From NCBI RefSeq assembly GCF_000739815.1, contig NZ_BBJJ01000037.1, positions 1 through 46,832 on the forward strand: a stretch of 46,832 nt of DNA, given 5' to 3'. This DNA is from Paraburkholderia mimosarum LMG 23256 = NBRC 106338 (GTDB lineage: Bacteria; Pseudomonadota; Gammaproteobacteria; Burkholderiales; Burkholderiaceae). The notes below the pieces were generated by a model. That model was not told the DNA's origin, made no database searches, and was given only the letters and a program-made list of their open reading frames with translations. The stretch's first letter is position 1, and each line of letters begins with the position of its first letter. Shown here in pieces: positions 33,200 through 41,626 of the stretch. Made by a program: the position numbers and the translations under genes.

Positions 33200-35761
33200 T
33201 TATTCTTCAGGTAGCCGGATGATGCTCGCGTCTTTGCGGATGAGCCACGACGCGGCGATCATCTGCTTGCACTGGTGTGCGAGCAGCTTGAGTTCCTGCG
33301 GAAGATCCGCTGAGGCGCCGAGCGTGCGCTCGGCTTCCACCACCATCGCATCGAGTTCGCGCGTGAGCTGCTTTGTGATCTCCGTTTGATCGGCGGGTGA
33401 TGCGATGCCCGCTTCCGCCGCGACGAGGTTCTCGCGCACGCAGGAAAGGGCGCGCTCGAGCGCGTCGAGCTTGAGTTCCGGCTGGTCGGGCCGCGACAGG
33501 CTGCGAAGCGGCGGCGCAATGGCCGTGATCTGGGAAGCGAGCACGTGGCTGCGCACGAGCAGGTCGTTGAGCTCGGGCACGAACTTCTGCGCGGCCTTCG
33601 GTTCGAGCATCATGCGCTGGAACGCCTGGCCGAGATTCGCAAACGCCACGTGCACGTTCTTTCGCGCGAGCCGATAGCGAAAATCGCGCGCGAGCGACGG
33701 CGCGGCAGCTGCGGCGCCTGCGTTTGACTGAGCGGCCTGTGCGGCGGCTTTCGTGCCCACTTTTGTGCCCACCGCGGCAACCGGCGAGCCGGCGGCACCG
33801 ACCGTTGGCGAGCCATCGAGCGTAGCAGTCGCGACGGCGATGGGTTCGCCAATCACGCTGGCGGCGCTTGCCGAGGCACTCCCCATCGCGCTTTCCACGC
33901 TGGTCGCCAATCGGTTCGCCATGTCGCTCGCGTTCGCTGCGGAGCCTGCCACGGGCGACGCGTTCGCGCTTGCGAAGGCGCTGACGTCGGCCTCCGTTGC
34001 ATCCCCTGGGTAGGTTCCCGCAAACGCCGGCTGGGGCGCGGCGGTGCGACCGCTCCACCACCAGCTCGCCTCGAGATAGCTGCGCGTCGCGGCAATCATG
34101 TCGTGCACGAGCTTGCCCATCAGCCGGTATTCCCAGTACGGGAACAGATGGCTCGTGGCGATGGCGATCATGCAGCCCACCATCGTGTCGATCGCGCGCT
34201 CGCCGATGATCCGCATGCTGCCCGGCGCGAGCAGGTGGAACATCAGGAGGACGTAGGCCGACGTGAACACTACGCTCGCCGTGTAGTTGAAAAGCAGCAG
34301 GCTGTAGCTCATCACCATGGCCGCGAACATCGAGACGAGCAGCACGAGTGGCTGCTTCACGAGCAGGATCAGCGCAATGCTCGCGATGCACCCGATCAGC
34401 GTGCCGACGATACGCTGCGCGTTGCGCTGGCGCGTGAGCGAGTAGCCAGGCTTCAGGATGATGATGCTCGTCATCACGATCCAGTAGGCGTTGGTGAGCG
34501 GCAGGAGCCGCCCGAGCCAGAAGCCGACGGCCACGGCGATCGTCACGCGAAGCGCGTGGCGAAAGCTGGGCGAAGCCATCGTGAGATTCGAGAAGATCTG
34601 CAGCCAGGACACGCGGCGGTTCGTCACGAAGCGTGTGAGCGCCTCGTCGATGCGCAGTTCGGTTTCGGTCGTCGGCACTTCGCTCGCGAGGCTGCGGCGC
34701 ATACGGTCGATCAGGCGCGTCGCGCTCCAGATGCGGCGGAACGAGGCCGAGATCGCCGCGTAGGCTTCCGGGTCGGTGGCGGCCAGATCGCGCTTCTTCA
34801 ACAGGTCGAGCTCGTATTCGATGGCGCGCAGCTCCGCCTTTACGTTCACGCTTGCGCGCGGCGGCTCGTTCTGCAGCACCGCGAGTCCGATGTCTTCGAG
34901 ATCGGCGGCGGCCTTGCGGATCAGGTCACGATAGAACACGAGCAGGTCCGATCCGCCGAAGGTGTTGCGCACGAGCGGGTAGTCGGTGTGCGCGCCCACG
35001 AACAGCTCGTGCAGATCGACCGTGTTGATGAAGAGATTGAAGTGCATCGCGCGCCGCGCATCGATCTTGCCGGCCCTGAGCCTGGGCAGATTGCGCAGCA
35101 CGATGTCGCGCGCCGCGTCCTGGCGCTCGACGGCCGCGATCTGTTTGGCGACGAGGTTGCGATAGCACTCGTCGAGGTCATTGTCGAGGTCGAAGAACTG
35201 GGCGCGCGCGAGCAGATAATCGGCACAGGCGAACACGCTTTCGGCGAGCGCCTGTTGCTCGATGCGGTCCAGCATCAGGTGGCTGATAAAGGTGGACCAC
35301 GCCGTGTACCAGAGGCCGCCCAGCAGGATCCACAACGCATTGACGAGCGCGAGGTGCGGCGTGAAGTGCTCCTCGAGCGTCATCACCATCATGAAGAGGG
35401 TGGCGAAGCTGATTTGCGGCCAGCGGTTGCCGTAAACCACGATCAGCGAAAGCACGAAGGTGAGCGGCACGACCGTGGACCACAATGCGATCGGGCTGAA
35501 CGTGGCGAGGCCCGTGGCGTAAGCGGAGAGAAACCCGATTACGCTGCACGCGAGCATCTCGTTGCGCTTGTACTTGAGCGGCCCCGGCATGTCGACCACG
35601 CAGGCCCCGAGCGCGCCGGTCGAGATGGTGAAGCCGAGCTCGCTCTGATGAAAGACGAACAGGGACAGCACGGCGGGAAGCGAGATGCCGATCGCGATGC
35701 GCAGGCCGCCGTAAAAGTACTGGCTATATAGGAATTTCCTGATTTCTACGGAGTAGCGCAT
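33200..35761 (-). CDS. FUSC-family membrane transporter (YccS/aromatic-acid efflux like)
   Basis: An 853-residue membrane protein with two blocks of hydrophobic helices: residues about 15-165 (GGLRIAIGISLPAVLSLFVF, GFLSAYATGLATFSPIALWS) and about 395-540 (RVTIAVAVGFWLGRLLPLTN, YWIVMTSIIILKPGYSLTRQ, RIVGTLIGCIASIALILLVK). The YWIVMT-I-LKPGYSLTRQR-QRIVGT stretch is the FUSC core. A cytoplasmic helical domain lies between them, and an Ala/Ser/Gly/Thr-rich linker (about 584-675) precedes a C-terminal helical domain. Family members export aromatic acids, fusaric acid or unknown compounds; substrate not predictable. Monocistronic as far as visible. Confidence 0.88.
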   Translation of the reverse strand: MRYSVEIRKFLYSQYFYGGLRIAIGISLPAVLSLFVFHQSELGFTISTGALGACVVDMPGPLKYKRNEMLACSVIGFLSAYATGLATFSPIALWSTVVPLTFVLSLIVVYGNRWPQISFATLFMMVMTLEEHFTPHLALVNALWILLGGLWYTAWSTFISHLMLDRIEQQALAESVFACADYLLARAQFFDLDNDLDECYRNLVAKQIAAVERQDAARDIVLRNLPRLRAGKIDARRAMHFNLFINTVDLHELFVGAHTDYPLVRNTFGGSDLLVFYRDLIRKAAADLEDIGLAVLQNEPPRASVNVKAELRAIEYELDLLKKRDLAATDPEAYAAISASFRRIWSATRLIDRMRRSLASEVPTTETELRIDEALTRFVTNRRVSWLQIFSNLTMASPSFRHALRVTIAVAVGFWLGRLLPLTNAYWIVMTSIIILKPGYSLTRQRNAQRIVGTLIGCIASIALILLVKQPLVLLVSMFAAMVMSYSLLLFNYTASVVFTSAYVLLMFHLLAPGSMRIIGERAIDTMVGCMIAIATSHLFPYWEYRLMGKLVHDMIAATRSYLEASWWWSGRTAAPQPAFAGTYPGDATEADVSAFASANASPVAGSAANASDMANRLATSVESAMGSASASAASVIGEPIAVATATLDGSPTVGAAGSPVAAVGTKVGTKAAAQAAQSNAGAAAAAPSLARDFRYRLARKNVHVAFANLGQAFQRMMLEPKAAQKFVPELNDLLVRSHVLASQITAIAPPLRSLSRPDQPELKLDALERALSCVRENLVAAEAGIASPADQTEITKQLTRELDAMVVEAERTLGASADLPQELKLLAHQCKQMIAASWLIRKDASIIRLPEE

Positions 35762-35937
35762 CGACTGCCGGGAAGTTCGAAAGCGGACGGTACGCCGCGG
35801 ACTGTGCCGCTGAGTCTAACTGATTTCGGGCACGATCTGACCGTCGGTGCCTGCCGGGTTGCGCGCCGCCGGATCTCGCGCAATGAACCGGGCACAAAGG
35901 CGCGCAAGCGGCTCAGAGGCGGGTTGAGCCTGGCGCC

Positions 35938-36615
35938 TCAATCCACACTGAGCGTGGTTGCGTTCGGGCTCGCGTTGGCCGCCGTATCGCCGAGCAGGCC
36001 ATGCGTGCCCTGGATGCGCCGCATGCGCGTGCGATACCAGAAGGTCCAGGCCATGAGACCGCCGAACACACCATAGCCGATGATCGGCGAAACGACGAGA
36101 AAGCGCTCGACCGGCCAGGTGGCTGCCAGATAAGTGCGCAGCGCCGAGTCGAGACACAGCCCCATGCCCCAGACGAAGGTGAGCAGGCGCATCGCCGCGG
36201 CAAAGCTCGCGTTGTCGTTCCAGAGCTGCTCGAGCCGTGCGACGCCCTCGCGTGTTTCCCGCGCGACGGTGGCGCGCGTGAGATAAAACACGAGTGGGCG
36301 CTTCGCCAGCAGCGAAAGCAGGAACGCGACGCCGATCGCCCCCGAGGCGAGGCACTCGCGCATCAACAGGACGCGCGGGCTGCCGCCGAACGCCACGGCG
36401 AGGAGCGAGAGCAGGATGCCGAGCAGGATGACGGAGGAGAGCGCATCGACGCGCCGAAAGCGCACCAGCTCGACGATGCTCCAGGCAAGCGGCGGCACGG
36501 CCGAGGCAACGAGGCCGCCGACTTCGCCCCAGTGCGGCTCGGCGAGACGGTAGGCGACCCAGGGAAGGAGCAGGTTGACCGCCAGTTCGGCGACGAAGGC
36601 TGGACGCAGCTTCAT
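35938..36615 (-). CDS. Integral membrane protein, VC0807-like
   Basis: A 225-residue protein with six or so TM helices: AELAVNLLLPWVAYRLAEPH, VASAVPPLAWSIVELVRFRR, LSSVILLGILLSLLAVAFGG, GAIGVAFLLSLLAKRPLVFY and FLVVSPIIGYGVFGGLMAWT. The combination of PPLAWSIVE-FRRVDALS and LAKRPLVFYL resembles the VC0807-type family of unknown function (from memory, not checked). AGGAAC lies 9 bases before the ATG. The FUSC gene lies downstream on the same strand, 176 bases away; cotranscription is possible. Confidence 0.78.
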   Translation of the reverse strand: MKLRPAFVAELAVNLLLPWVAYRLAEPHWGEVGGLVASAVPPLAWSIVELVRFRRVDALSSVILLGILLSLLAVAFGGSPRVLLMRECLASGAIGVAFLLSLLAKRPLVFYLTRATVARETREGVARLEQLWNDNASFAAAMRLLTFVWGMGLCLDSALRTYLAATWPVERFLVVSPIIGYGVFGGLMAWTFWYRTRMRRIQGTHGLLGDTAANASPNATTLSVD

Positions 36616-36814
36616 GGGACGCGTGTTCCTGAAGGTTCACCGATGGCAATGCCGTAAGTATGGTTCAAGCGCCGCGCAGCCGCAAACCGGCTGCCACAAC
36701 GGGCGTGGGCATTCTGCTTGCCCCCGGTGATCCGGTTCGCCGCTTGCGCCGTCCTGTGCGACACTGCCGCGTGGCTGGCCTCACCCGAAGCGGCTTGTTT
36801 TTCACTATTCGCCC

Positions 36815-37219
36815 ATGACTGCACGTGCCCCCATCCCCTTGCAGGAAATCGAACTGGTAGCCGTTCGCGCACAGGGAGCGGGCGGCCAGAACGTGAACAA
36901 GGTATCGAGCGCGATTCATCTGCGCTTCGACATCCGCGCCTCGTCGCTGCCCGAAGTGCTCAAGATGCGCCTGCTCGCGCTGTCGGACCGGCGGATTTCG
37001 AGGGACGGCGTCGTGGTCATCAAGTCACAGGAATACCGCACCCAGGACCAGAACCGGGTGGCGGCGCTCGCGCGTCTGGAGGAACTCATCGACAGCGTGA
37101 GCGTGACGCGCAAGGCGCGCGTGGCGACGCGTCCCAGCCGGGCTTCGAAGCTGCGCCGGCTCGATGCGAAAGCGCGTCAAGGCGAACTGAAGGTCGCGCG
37201 GCGGCGCGTTCTGGAATAG
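36815..37219 (+). CDS. arfB: Alternative ribosome-rescue factor / peptidyl-tRNA hydrolase ArfB (YaeJ)
   Basis: A 134-residue release-factor-like hydrolase that frees stalled ribosomes. The catalytic GGQ is at residues 23-25 within RAQGAGGQNVNKVSSAIHLR. The domain core ends with VVIKSQEYRTQDQNRVAALA, and the basic C-terminal tail (TRPSRASKLRRLDAKARQGE) is the part that inserts into the empty mRNA channel. Length is close to E. coli ArfB (140). The ATG is weakly preceded by a ribosome-binding site. It is a single-gene unit. Confidence 0.95.
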   Translation: MTARAPIPLQEIELVAVRAQGAGGQNVNKVSSAIHLRFDIRASSLPEVLKMRLLALSDRRISRDGVVVIKSQEYRTQDQNRVAALARLEELIDSVSVTRKARVATRPSRASKLRRLDAKARQGELKVARRRVLE

Positions 37220-37620
37220 GGGGGCCGCTAGCGTGCGGCCGGCGAGGTGCGGCCGTCAACGGTGGCTGGTCCGATAGGCCGAAATGTGGCCAGCAGAACT
37301 TCGCAAGCGGCGCGCCGGTCGTCCCAGCGCTAGCCTGGCTCGTGGGACAGGCGCTCGCGTGGCCCGTGTTCTGATGGAAAGCGTGCGGACTGACTAGAGA
37401 GCGGCGAGAAGGCTCGTGCCTGGGGGAAGCCCCGTTGAACCGATAGCCGGGAATGCTGCGGAGGGCCGTTTGTCTGGAAGTTTGTCTGGAACAATCGCAA
37501 AGGGGCGAAGCGGCGCCGGCTTCATCCTTCGCAGGCCCCCGCGTGGCGGCGGGCCTGGTGCGCCGACTGGGCGCGGAGTTGGCGCTCGGTGCGCCGCTCA
37601 GTCCGCGCCCGGTGCGCCGC
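37220..37620. other. Intergenic region with two short direct repeats
   Basis: No gene is supported in this 401-base convergent region. It contains a perfect 12-bp tandem duplication (GTTTGTCTGGAA at 37468-37479 and 37480-37491). A 16-bp direct repeat CGGTGCGCCGCTCAGT occurs at 37587-37602 and 37610-37625; its second copy runs into the stop codon of the next gene. A GGCCGC/GCGGCC hairpin (37223-37240) follows arfB but lacks a T tract. Confidence 0.6.
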
Positions 37621-37881
37621 TCAGTGCGCCGTATTGGGAACGTCGAGAATCAGGATGATGGTCCAGTCAGCATCGCCTTCGTGATGGTATTGACGTTCCG
37701 CGACGATGAACGGTTGCTGCTTGCCGGCGGGGCCGAGGAACAGCACATCGCCCTCCATCGGCAGGCATTCGATGGGGGGCAGCGCCAGATACGCGTCCTG
37801 GTTGCCGCCGCGCGGCATCAACTTTTCGATTTTGCGTGAGGCCGCTTCGGTCCATTCGATGTCGAGCTGGATGTTGCTCAT
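37621..37881 (-). CDS. Small hypothetical cytoplasmic protein
   Basis: An 86-residue protein (MSNIQLDIEWTEAASRKIEK ...) with alternating hydrophobic strands (YLALPPIECLPMEGDVLFLG, QPFIVAERQYHHEG, WTIILILDVP), suggesting a compact beta-rich fold. I chose the ATG at 37881 because GGAG lies 10 bases upstream; an in-frame start at 37905 adds eight residues without a better site. I do not recognise a family. It stands alone. Confidence 0.65.
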   Translation of the reverse strand: MSNIQLDIEWTEAASRKIEKLMPRGGNQDAYLALPPIECLPMEGDVLFLGPAGKQQPFIVAERQYHHEGDADWTIILILDVPNTAH

Positions 37882-38053
37882 TGTGGTTCTCCGCGCGTGG
37901 CGCACAAGGGGTGGGATCTCGCCGGGGGTATATCGACCGGGCGTTTTTTCGAGGGCGCGACTTTAGCATACCGCGCGGGAGCGCAGCCGGCGCGACCTCG
38001 CGATGCCCGCGATGTCCGCGACGCGTGGCCGGCTCCAGCAGGGCACGGACAAC

Positions 38054-38087
38054 AAAAAGCCGATGGCGGCACGGCCGGCATCGGCTT
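38054..38087 (-). terminator. Rho-independent terminator of the His-rich secreted protein gene
   Basis: Read on the - strand: AAGCCGATG (38087-38079) pairs with CATCGGCTT (38065-38057) around a 13-base loop, followed by a run of T (complement of 38054-38058). It lies about 90 bases after the stop of the 38179-38415 gene. Confidence 0.8.
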
Positions 38088-38178
38088 CATGGCCGGAAGG
38101 GCGCACTGGTGCCGCACTGGTGCCGCCTTCTCTGCGCGGCCCGGCCTGGACAGCGCTCTGTGCTGCGCGACGCCTTCC

Positions 38179-38415
38179 TTATTGGGATTGGGCGGGCTTC
38201 TTGTGATGCGGATGCCCCGACTTGTGATGCATCATCGGCTCCGCCGGTTGCGCGGGCTGGGCCTGCTGCTGCTGCTGCAGGGCTTGCGCGCGTTGCAGGA
38301 CGTCGTCGGCCTTGGCCTGATCGGTGCTCATCGTGACGCCGGTGTCCGACTGGGCGTAGGCCGCGCCAGCCAATACGGAAAACGAAATCAGGACTGCGAG
38401 GGACGTTTTTTTCAT
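38179..38415 (-). CDS. Small secreted protein with Gln-rich linker and His-rich C-terminus
   Basis: A 78-residue protein with a clear signal peptide (MKKTSLAVLISFSVLAGAAYA, cleavage after AYA). The mature part is about 57 residues: a helical segment (STDQAKADDVLQRAQALQ), a Gln/Pro/Ala linker and a His-rich tail (MMHHKSGHPHHKKP, six His). A strong GGAGG precedes the ATG. The tail could bind metals such as Ni, Cu or Zn in the periplasm (inference). It lies downstream of the ydcF-like gene with a 158-base gap and ends in its own terminator. Confidence 0.75.
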   Translation of the reverse strand: MKKTSLAVLISFSVLAGAAYAQSDTGVTMSTDQAKADDVLQRAQALQQQQQAQPAQPAEPMMHHKSGHPHHKKPAQSQ

Positions 38416-38573
38416 CTCTACCTCCGAAGGAGCGGTTTATGGACCCAGCCGGTACCTGTCCAAGCAGGATGGACACCTCATTCTAACGACCAAATACTCG
38501 CTCCAGATGACATCGTGCAAATCGTTCACGCGGGAGTTACATCTGGTTACACGTCAGCTCGCGTAGCGGTCAG

Positions 38574-39311
38574 CTAGAACCAGCCAATCATCCGATAGAC
38601 ATAAAACTGGGCAATCCCGATCAATTCGTGCAGTGCGGTTTCGGCGCTCTTGAGATTGGCCGGGCGTGGGAGCAGGCCACGCTCCACGCTGCGCACATCG
38701 GATACCGCGGGCAGCGGGTTCATGCCGAAGTGCTGGAAATCGAGCATTGCGCGGCGCATCTGGTAGGACGACGTCACGAGCAGGAGCGTTTCCCCGTTCC
38801 AGGCCCGGACGATGGGAGCGACATTGCGCGCATTCTGAAAGGTCGTGAGGCTCCGGTTTTCGAGCACGAGATCGGCGCTCGGCACCCCCGAGCGCAGCAG
38901 GTAGGGCGCGTAGTTGTCCGCTTCGGCGCTCGCGTGATGCTGAGGATTCCCGCCGCTCACGATTACGCGGCACACGCCACCCGCTCTCACGCACCGCGCG
39001 TGCAGGTCGGCGGCGAGCGCGATGCGTGCATAGACGTCGCGCTCGGGAACCAGTCGGCCGTTTCGAACTTGCGTGCCCCCGCCCAGCATGACGATGGCGG
39101 TGCGCGGGCCGAAGCTCACGGGGCCGACTGTCGCCTGATCGTACGGAGTGCGATATATCCGGGGCTGGGCCAGATCGAGAAGTACCCCGGACAACCAGCC
39201 TGCCGCGAGCAGCCAGAACAGGAGGGCGGCGCTGGCTGCGACGCGCCAGCGCGCGTTTCGCCACGCCACGGCCAGCGCAATGAATAGCGCAAACAAAACG
39301 ATTAGAATCAA
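38574..39311 (-). CDS. YdcF/ElyC-like DUF218 membrane-anchored protein
   Basis: A 245-residue protein with two N-terminal TM helices (ILIVLFALFIALAVAW; VAASAALLFWLLAAGWLSGV) and a periplasmic DUF218 domain: AIVMLGGGTQVRNGRLVPER, CRVIVSGGNPQ, SAEADNYAPYLLRSGVPSAD, LENRSLTTFQNARNV and LLLVTSSYQMRRAM. Relatives include SanA and ElyC, implicated in envelope or peptidoglycan-precursor homeostasis. The frame starts with TTG at 39311 and no ATG gives both helices, so the start is uncertain. It lies upstream of the His-rich secreted protein on the same strand. Confidence 0.85.
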   Translation of the reverse strand: MILIVLFALFIALAVAWRNARWRVAASAALLFWLLAAGWLSGVLLDLAQPRIYRTPYDQATVGPVSFGPRTAIVMLGGGTQVRNGRLVPERDVYARIALAADLHARCVRAGGVCRVIVSGGNPQHHASAEADNYAPYLLRSGVPSADLVLENRSLTTFQNARNVAPIVRAWNGETLLLVTSSYQMRRAMLDFQHFGMNPLPAVSDVRSVERGLLPRPANLKSAETALHELIGIAQFYVYRMIGWF

Positions 39312-39575
39312 TTTGGATGAGGTAACGTATTGTTTTCGGGAAAATGTGCGTCCGACCGACCTGTGCGCTGCGAGCGTGGCGTGGTGTTGGCCGCGCAGGA
39401 GGCGGCGAATCCGCTTTCACGGGGCCCGGATAACCTGCAGTCCCTGCCGCCGCACGGCGCGCGGATGGGCCCGTGAGCTGCCGGGACAGGCTTCGGCGTT
39501 CACGTCGGTATGGGGCCGAAGCCGGCTCATGCGAGGCACAACGATCGCAGGACTGCATTTTAAGAAAGAAGTGAC

Positions 39576-39890
39576 ATGACCACGTATTCCAACGAGGCAG
39601 TACTCGAAGCGCTACGGCGCGTGCAGTATCGGCAGGTTCCGTGGGCGCGTCGTCCTGAAGTGTTCCAGTATTTGCGCGATCTCGGCATGATGGACATCGT
39701 CCGGCAGCGCACCGTCGCGCCGGCGCCGGGCTTTCATGCGCCCGTCGACATCGCGGTGCTGACCGATCGGGGCCGCGCTGAATTCGCGCGGCTCGCGCGC
39801 GACGAGCGCACGATGCAATGGAGCGCGCATCGCGTGGCCGACTATGTCGCGGAACGCGTGCCCCAATCCGGCCTCGAGGCCAGCCAGTAA
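39576..39890 (+). CDS. Hypothetical protein, possibly winged-helix-like
   Basis: A 104-residue soluble protein (MTTYSNEAVLEALRRVQYRQ ...). Segments such as RRPEVFQYLRDLGMMDIVRQ and VDIAVLTDRGRAEFARLARD resemble the helix-strand pattern of small winged-helix proteins ending in an 'LTdkGrae' turn, but I cannot assign a family. AAGAAAG precedes the ATG by eight bases. It stands alone, divergent from the ydcF-like gene with 264 bases between the two starts. Confidence 0.65.
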   Translation: MTTYSNEAVLEALRRVQYRQVPWARRPEVFQYLRDLGMMDIVRQRTVAPAPGFHAPVDIAVLTDRGRAEFARLARDERTMQWSAHRVADYVAERVPQSGLEASQ

Positions 39891-39910
39891 CTCCTCCGTT
39901 TATCGATCGC

Positions 39911-39942
39911 AAAAAAAAGCCCGCATCGAAAGATACGGGCTT
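39911..39942 (-). terminator. Rho-independent terminator for a leftward transcript
   Basis: On the - strand AAGCCCG (39942-39936) pairs with CGGGCTT (39923-39917), then eight T (complement of 39911-39918). It ends transcription from the right; the nearest - strand gene is the small secreted protein at 40168-40455. Confidence 0.8.
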
Positions 39943-40167
39943 ACCGGAATTACTGCTGCCACGCTGTGCTTGATGGCGTAAGAGTAGACCGCACGTGAGG
40001 CGCGGTGGTTCCCCAGGGCAGGGTATATGCTGAGCCGCAGCTCAGTGGTCCGCTGAATATGGCGCGCCTCGCGCGGGTCATCAGCGAACCGTCCATCTTC
40101 TATCCGCGATCTTTGCCCGCGATCCTGTGCCGGTTCCACCATCCCCCGATGACTTCGCTCAGCCTGT

Positions 40168-40455
40168 TCAGCGATGCTGCGCCGGCTCCTGCCGCGGCGG
40201 CGCACTGCGGCGGGCATTGCTGGCAATGTCGCCGCGCAGGTCCCCGCGCGGGACTGCCGGGTTGGCAGCATGCGAGTCGGGTGCAGCGGGCGGCAGCGCC
40301 CGGGTGCCGGTGCGAGACATCGACCATGCAGGGGTGGGTTCGTGCGACTGCTGGGCCGCGGCGCTCAACGACACGAACGACGCCGCAGGCGCCAAGAGGC
40401 CAAAGGCGGATAGCGAAACCATGATGCGCCGAATGTGCAGCTTCATGGATTTCAT
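40168..40455 (-). CDS. Small putative secreted protein
   Basis: A 95-residue frame with a signal-peptide-like start (MKSMKLHIRRIMVSLSAFGL, continuing into a hydrophobic core and AAA-QQ cleavage region) and a Pro/Ala/Arg-rich mature part without recognisable domain. A second ATG at 40446 (MKLHIRR) is equally possible. GGGAAC lies upstream. Support is the signal peptide and the terminator at 39911-39942 reading in the same direction. It could be spurious given the GC-rich composition. Confidence 0.5.
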   Translation of the reverse strand: MKSMKLHIRRIMVSLSAFGLLAPAASFVSLSAAAQQSHEPTPAWSMSRTGTRALPPAAPDSHAANPAVPRGDLRGDIASNARRSAPPRQEPAQHR

Positions 40456-40802
40456 GGTGGGTTCCCGTCAATCCAATTTCTTGACGTTGATAGAGTAGCT
40501 TCCACGCTAGCGTCGCGGGCGAAAGCATGCTGTAAATATTCGTAAAGAGATGTATCGCACTGCGCCGACCCTTTTTGTTACGGGTGCAGCGGTGCCGGGG
40601 CGCCCGGTCTCGATGGGCGCAGATGTGCGGCGCGTGCAGACGGGTATCCCGGGAAAGCCCGGTGGGCCACTGGGCGCGGCGAAGGGCGGCGTCAGTGGTG
40701 GGCGAGGAAGGGTCTCGGAATGAGCCCGGGAAAGAGCCACGAAGCGGGCAAAAAACGCGCCGGGCGCAAGAGGCGCCCGGCGTGAAGCAAAGGGAACGTG
40801 GC
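40456..40802. other. Intergenic region between small secreted protein and transposase-like gene
   Basis: Holds the terminator of the transposase-like gene (40750-40782) and presumably the leftward promoter of the secreted-protein gene. The AT-richer part at about 40480-40580 is the likely promoter area. No insertion-sequence terminal repeats were recognised. Confidence 0.5.
40750..40782 (-). terminator. Rho-independent terminator of the transposase-like gene
   Basis: On the - strand a perfect 10-bp GC stem, CGCCGGGCGC (40782-40773) with GCGCCCGGCG (40767-40758), loop of five, one base pair of spacer, then six T (complement of 40750-40755). It begins 20 bases after the stop codon. Confidence 0.88.
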
Positions 40803-41204
40803 TCAGGCCATCTTGACCGGTGCGCGCCAGGATTCCGGGTTGGTCCAGAACGCGCCGCGCAGGCGGTCGCGGCTGGGCGGTGCGGGCGGCTTGGTCGCCG
40901 TTGCGCCGATACGGCCGCGCAGCGAAATTTCACGCCCGTTCGAGCTCAGTCGCTTGACGATCTCCGCAAGCGTGCCGTCTGCCTGCCACTCGTCGAAGCG
41001 GCGGCGGCACGTCGGCGGCGAGGGGTAGCGTCCCGGCAGCTTGGACCAGCCTTCACCCGTCGAAAGCACCCAGAGCACCGCGTTGACCACTGCACGCGCT
41101 TCGACGCGAGGCCGTCCGCGCCGTTCGCTCCGTGCCGGTTCAGCACAGAACAACGCCTCGACCAGCGCCCATTCGTTGTCTCTCAAATCGTCGAACAGCA
41201 TCAT
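40803..41204 (-). CDS. Orphan IS5-type transposase N-terminal domain protein (DUF4096-like)
   Basis: A 133-residue protein resembling the N-terminal DNA-binding part of IS5/IS402-group transposases: LRDNEWALVEALFCAEPARS, RGRPRVEARAVVNAVLWVLS, TGEGWSKLPGRYPSPPTCRR and RFDEWQADGTLAEIVKRL. The catalytic DDE domain is absent. Instead the protein ends with a short unrelated tail (TKPPAPPSRDRLRGAFWTNP). No second frame encoding the DDE part follows, no terminal inverted repeats are visible, and a dedicated terminator is present. Either an IS remnant or a domesticated DNA-binding protein. Confidence 0.75.
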   Translation of the reverse strand: MMLFDDLRDNEWALVEALFCAEPARSERRGRPRVEARAVVNAVLWVLSTGEGWSKLPGRYPSPPTCRRRFDEWQADGTLAEIVKRLSSNGREISLRGRIGATATKPPAPPSRDRLRGAFWTNPESWRAPVKMA

Positions 41205-41626
41205 GTTTCACCTCAGCGAAGCTATCTCCGGTGCGCTGCCCCGCGCTGCGCACTCTTCATGGACTCGCGGCCGGATGCCGGAGTACCAGGCGGGCCCGGC
41301 TGGATCGCCCCGGAACTACTTGTTTCCGGTACGTCCATCGAACCTGTGCGTGCCTTAATGCGAAAACCGTGCCAGCACGTACGTTGTCGTCTTGAAGCCG
41401 CGTCGCGCCAAGCCCGCGCGGGAGATTGCCAGGGGCGTATAAGACTCGAAAACACTTATCGAGAAAATCGGTGGAATCACCAATCTTGTGCAAAGAGGCC
41501 CGTCCTGCGTGCGTTGCGCCGCATTGCTGCACTGCGGCGAACAAGCGTCTTCGCTGCCGCGCCAGGTGTAACCGTGTGCATCCCGGATAAGATTGCATAA
41601 AAATGGACGATTCATGAGGTCAATGG
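41205..41626. other. Divergent intergenic region between transposase-like and LysR genes
   Basis: 422 bases without a supported gene. It includes the dyad CCGGAA-N8-TTCCGG (41310-41329). Just before the LysR gene lies a TGCA-N13-TGCA element (41577-41597), which contains a T-N11-A-type core and could be a LysR binding site. An AT-rich patch at 41586-41606 is the probable promoter of the LysR gene. Confidence 0.4.

Noticed and set aside
39900..40271. Leftward 123-codon frame over the 39911-39942 terminator
   Set aside because: It runs through the terminator hairpin, overlaps the secreted-protein frame and has no ribosome-binding site or recognisable domain.
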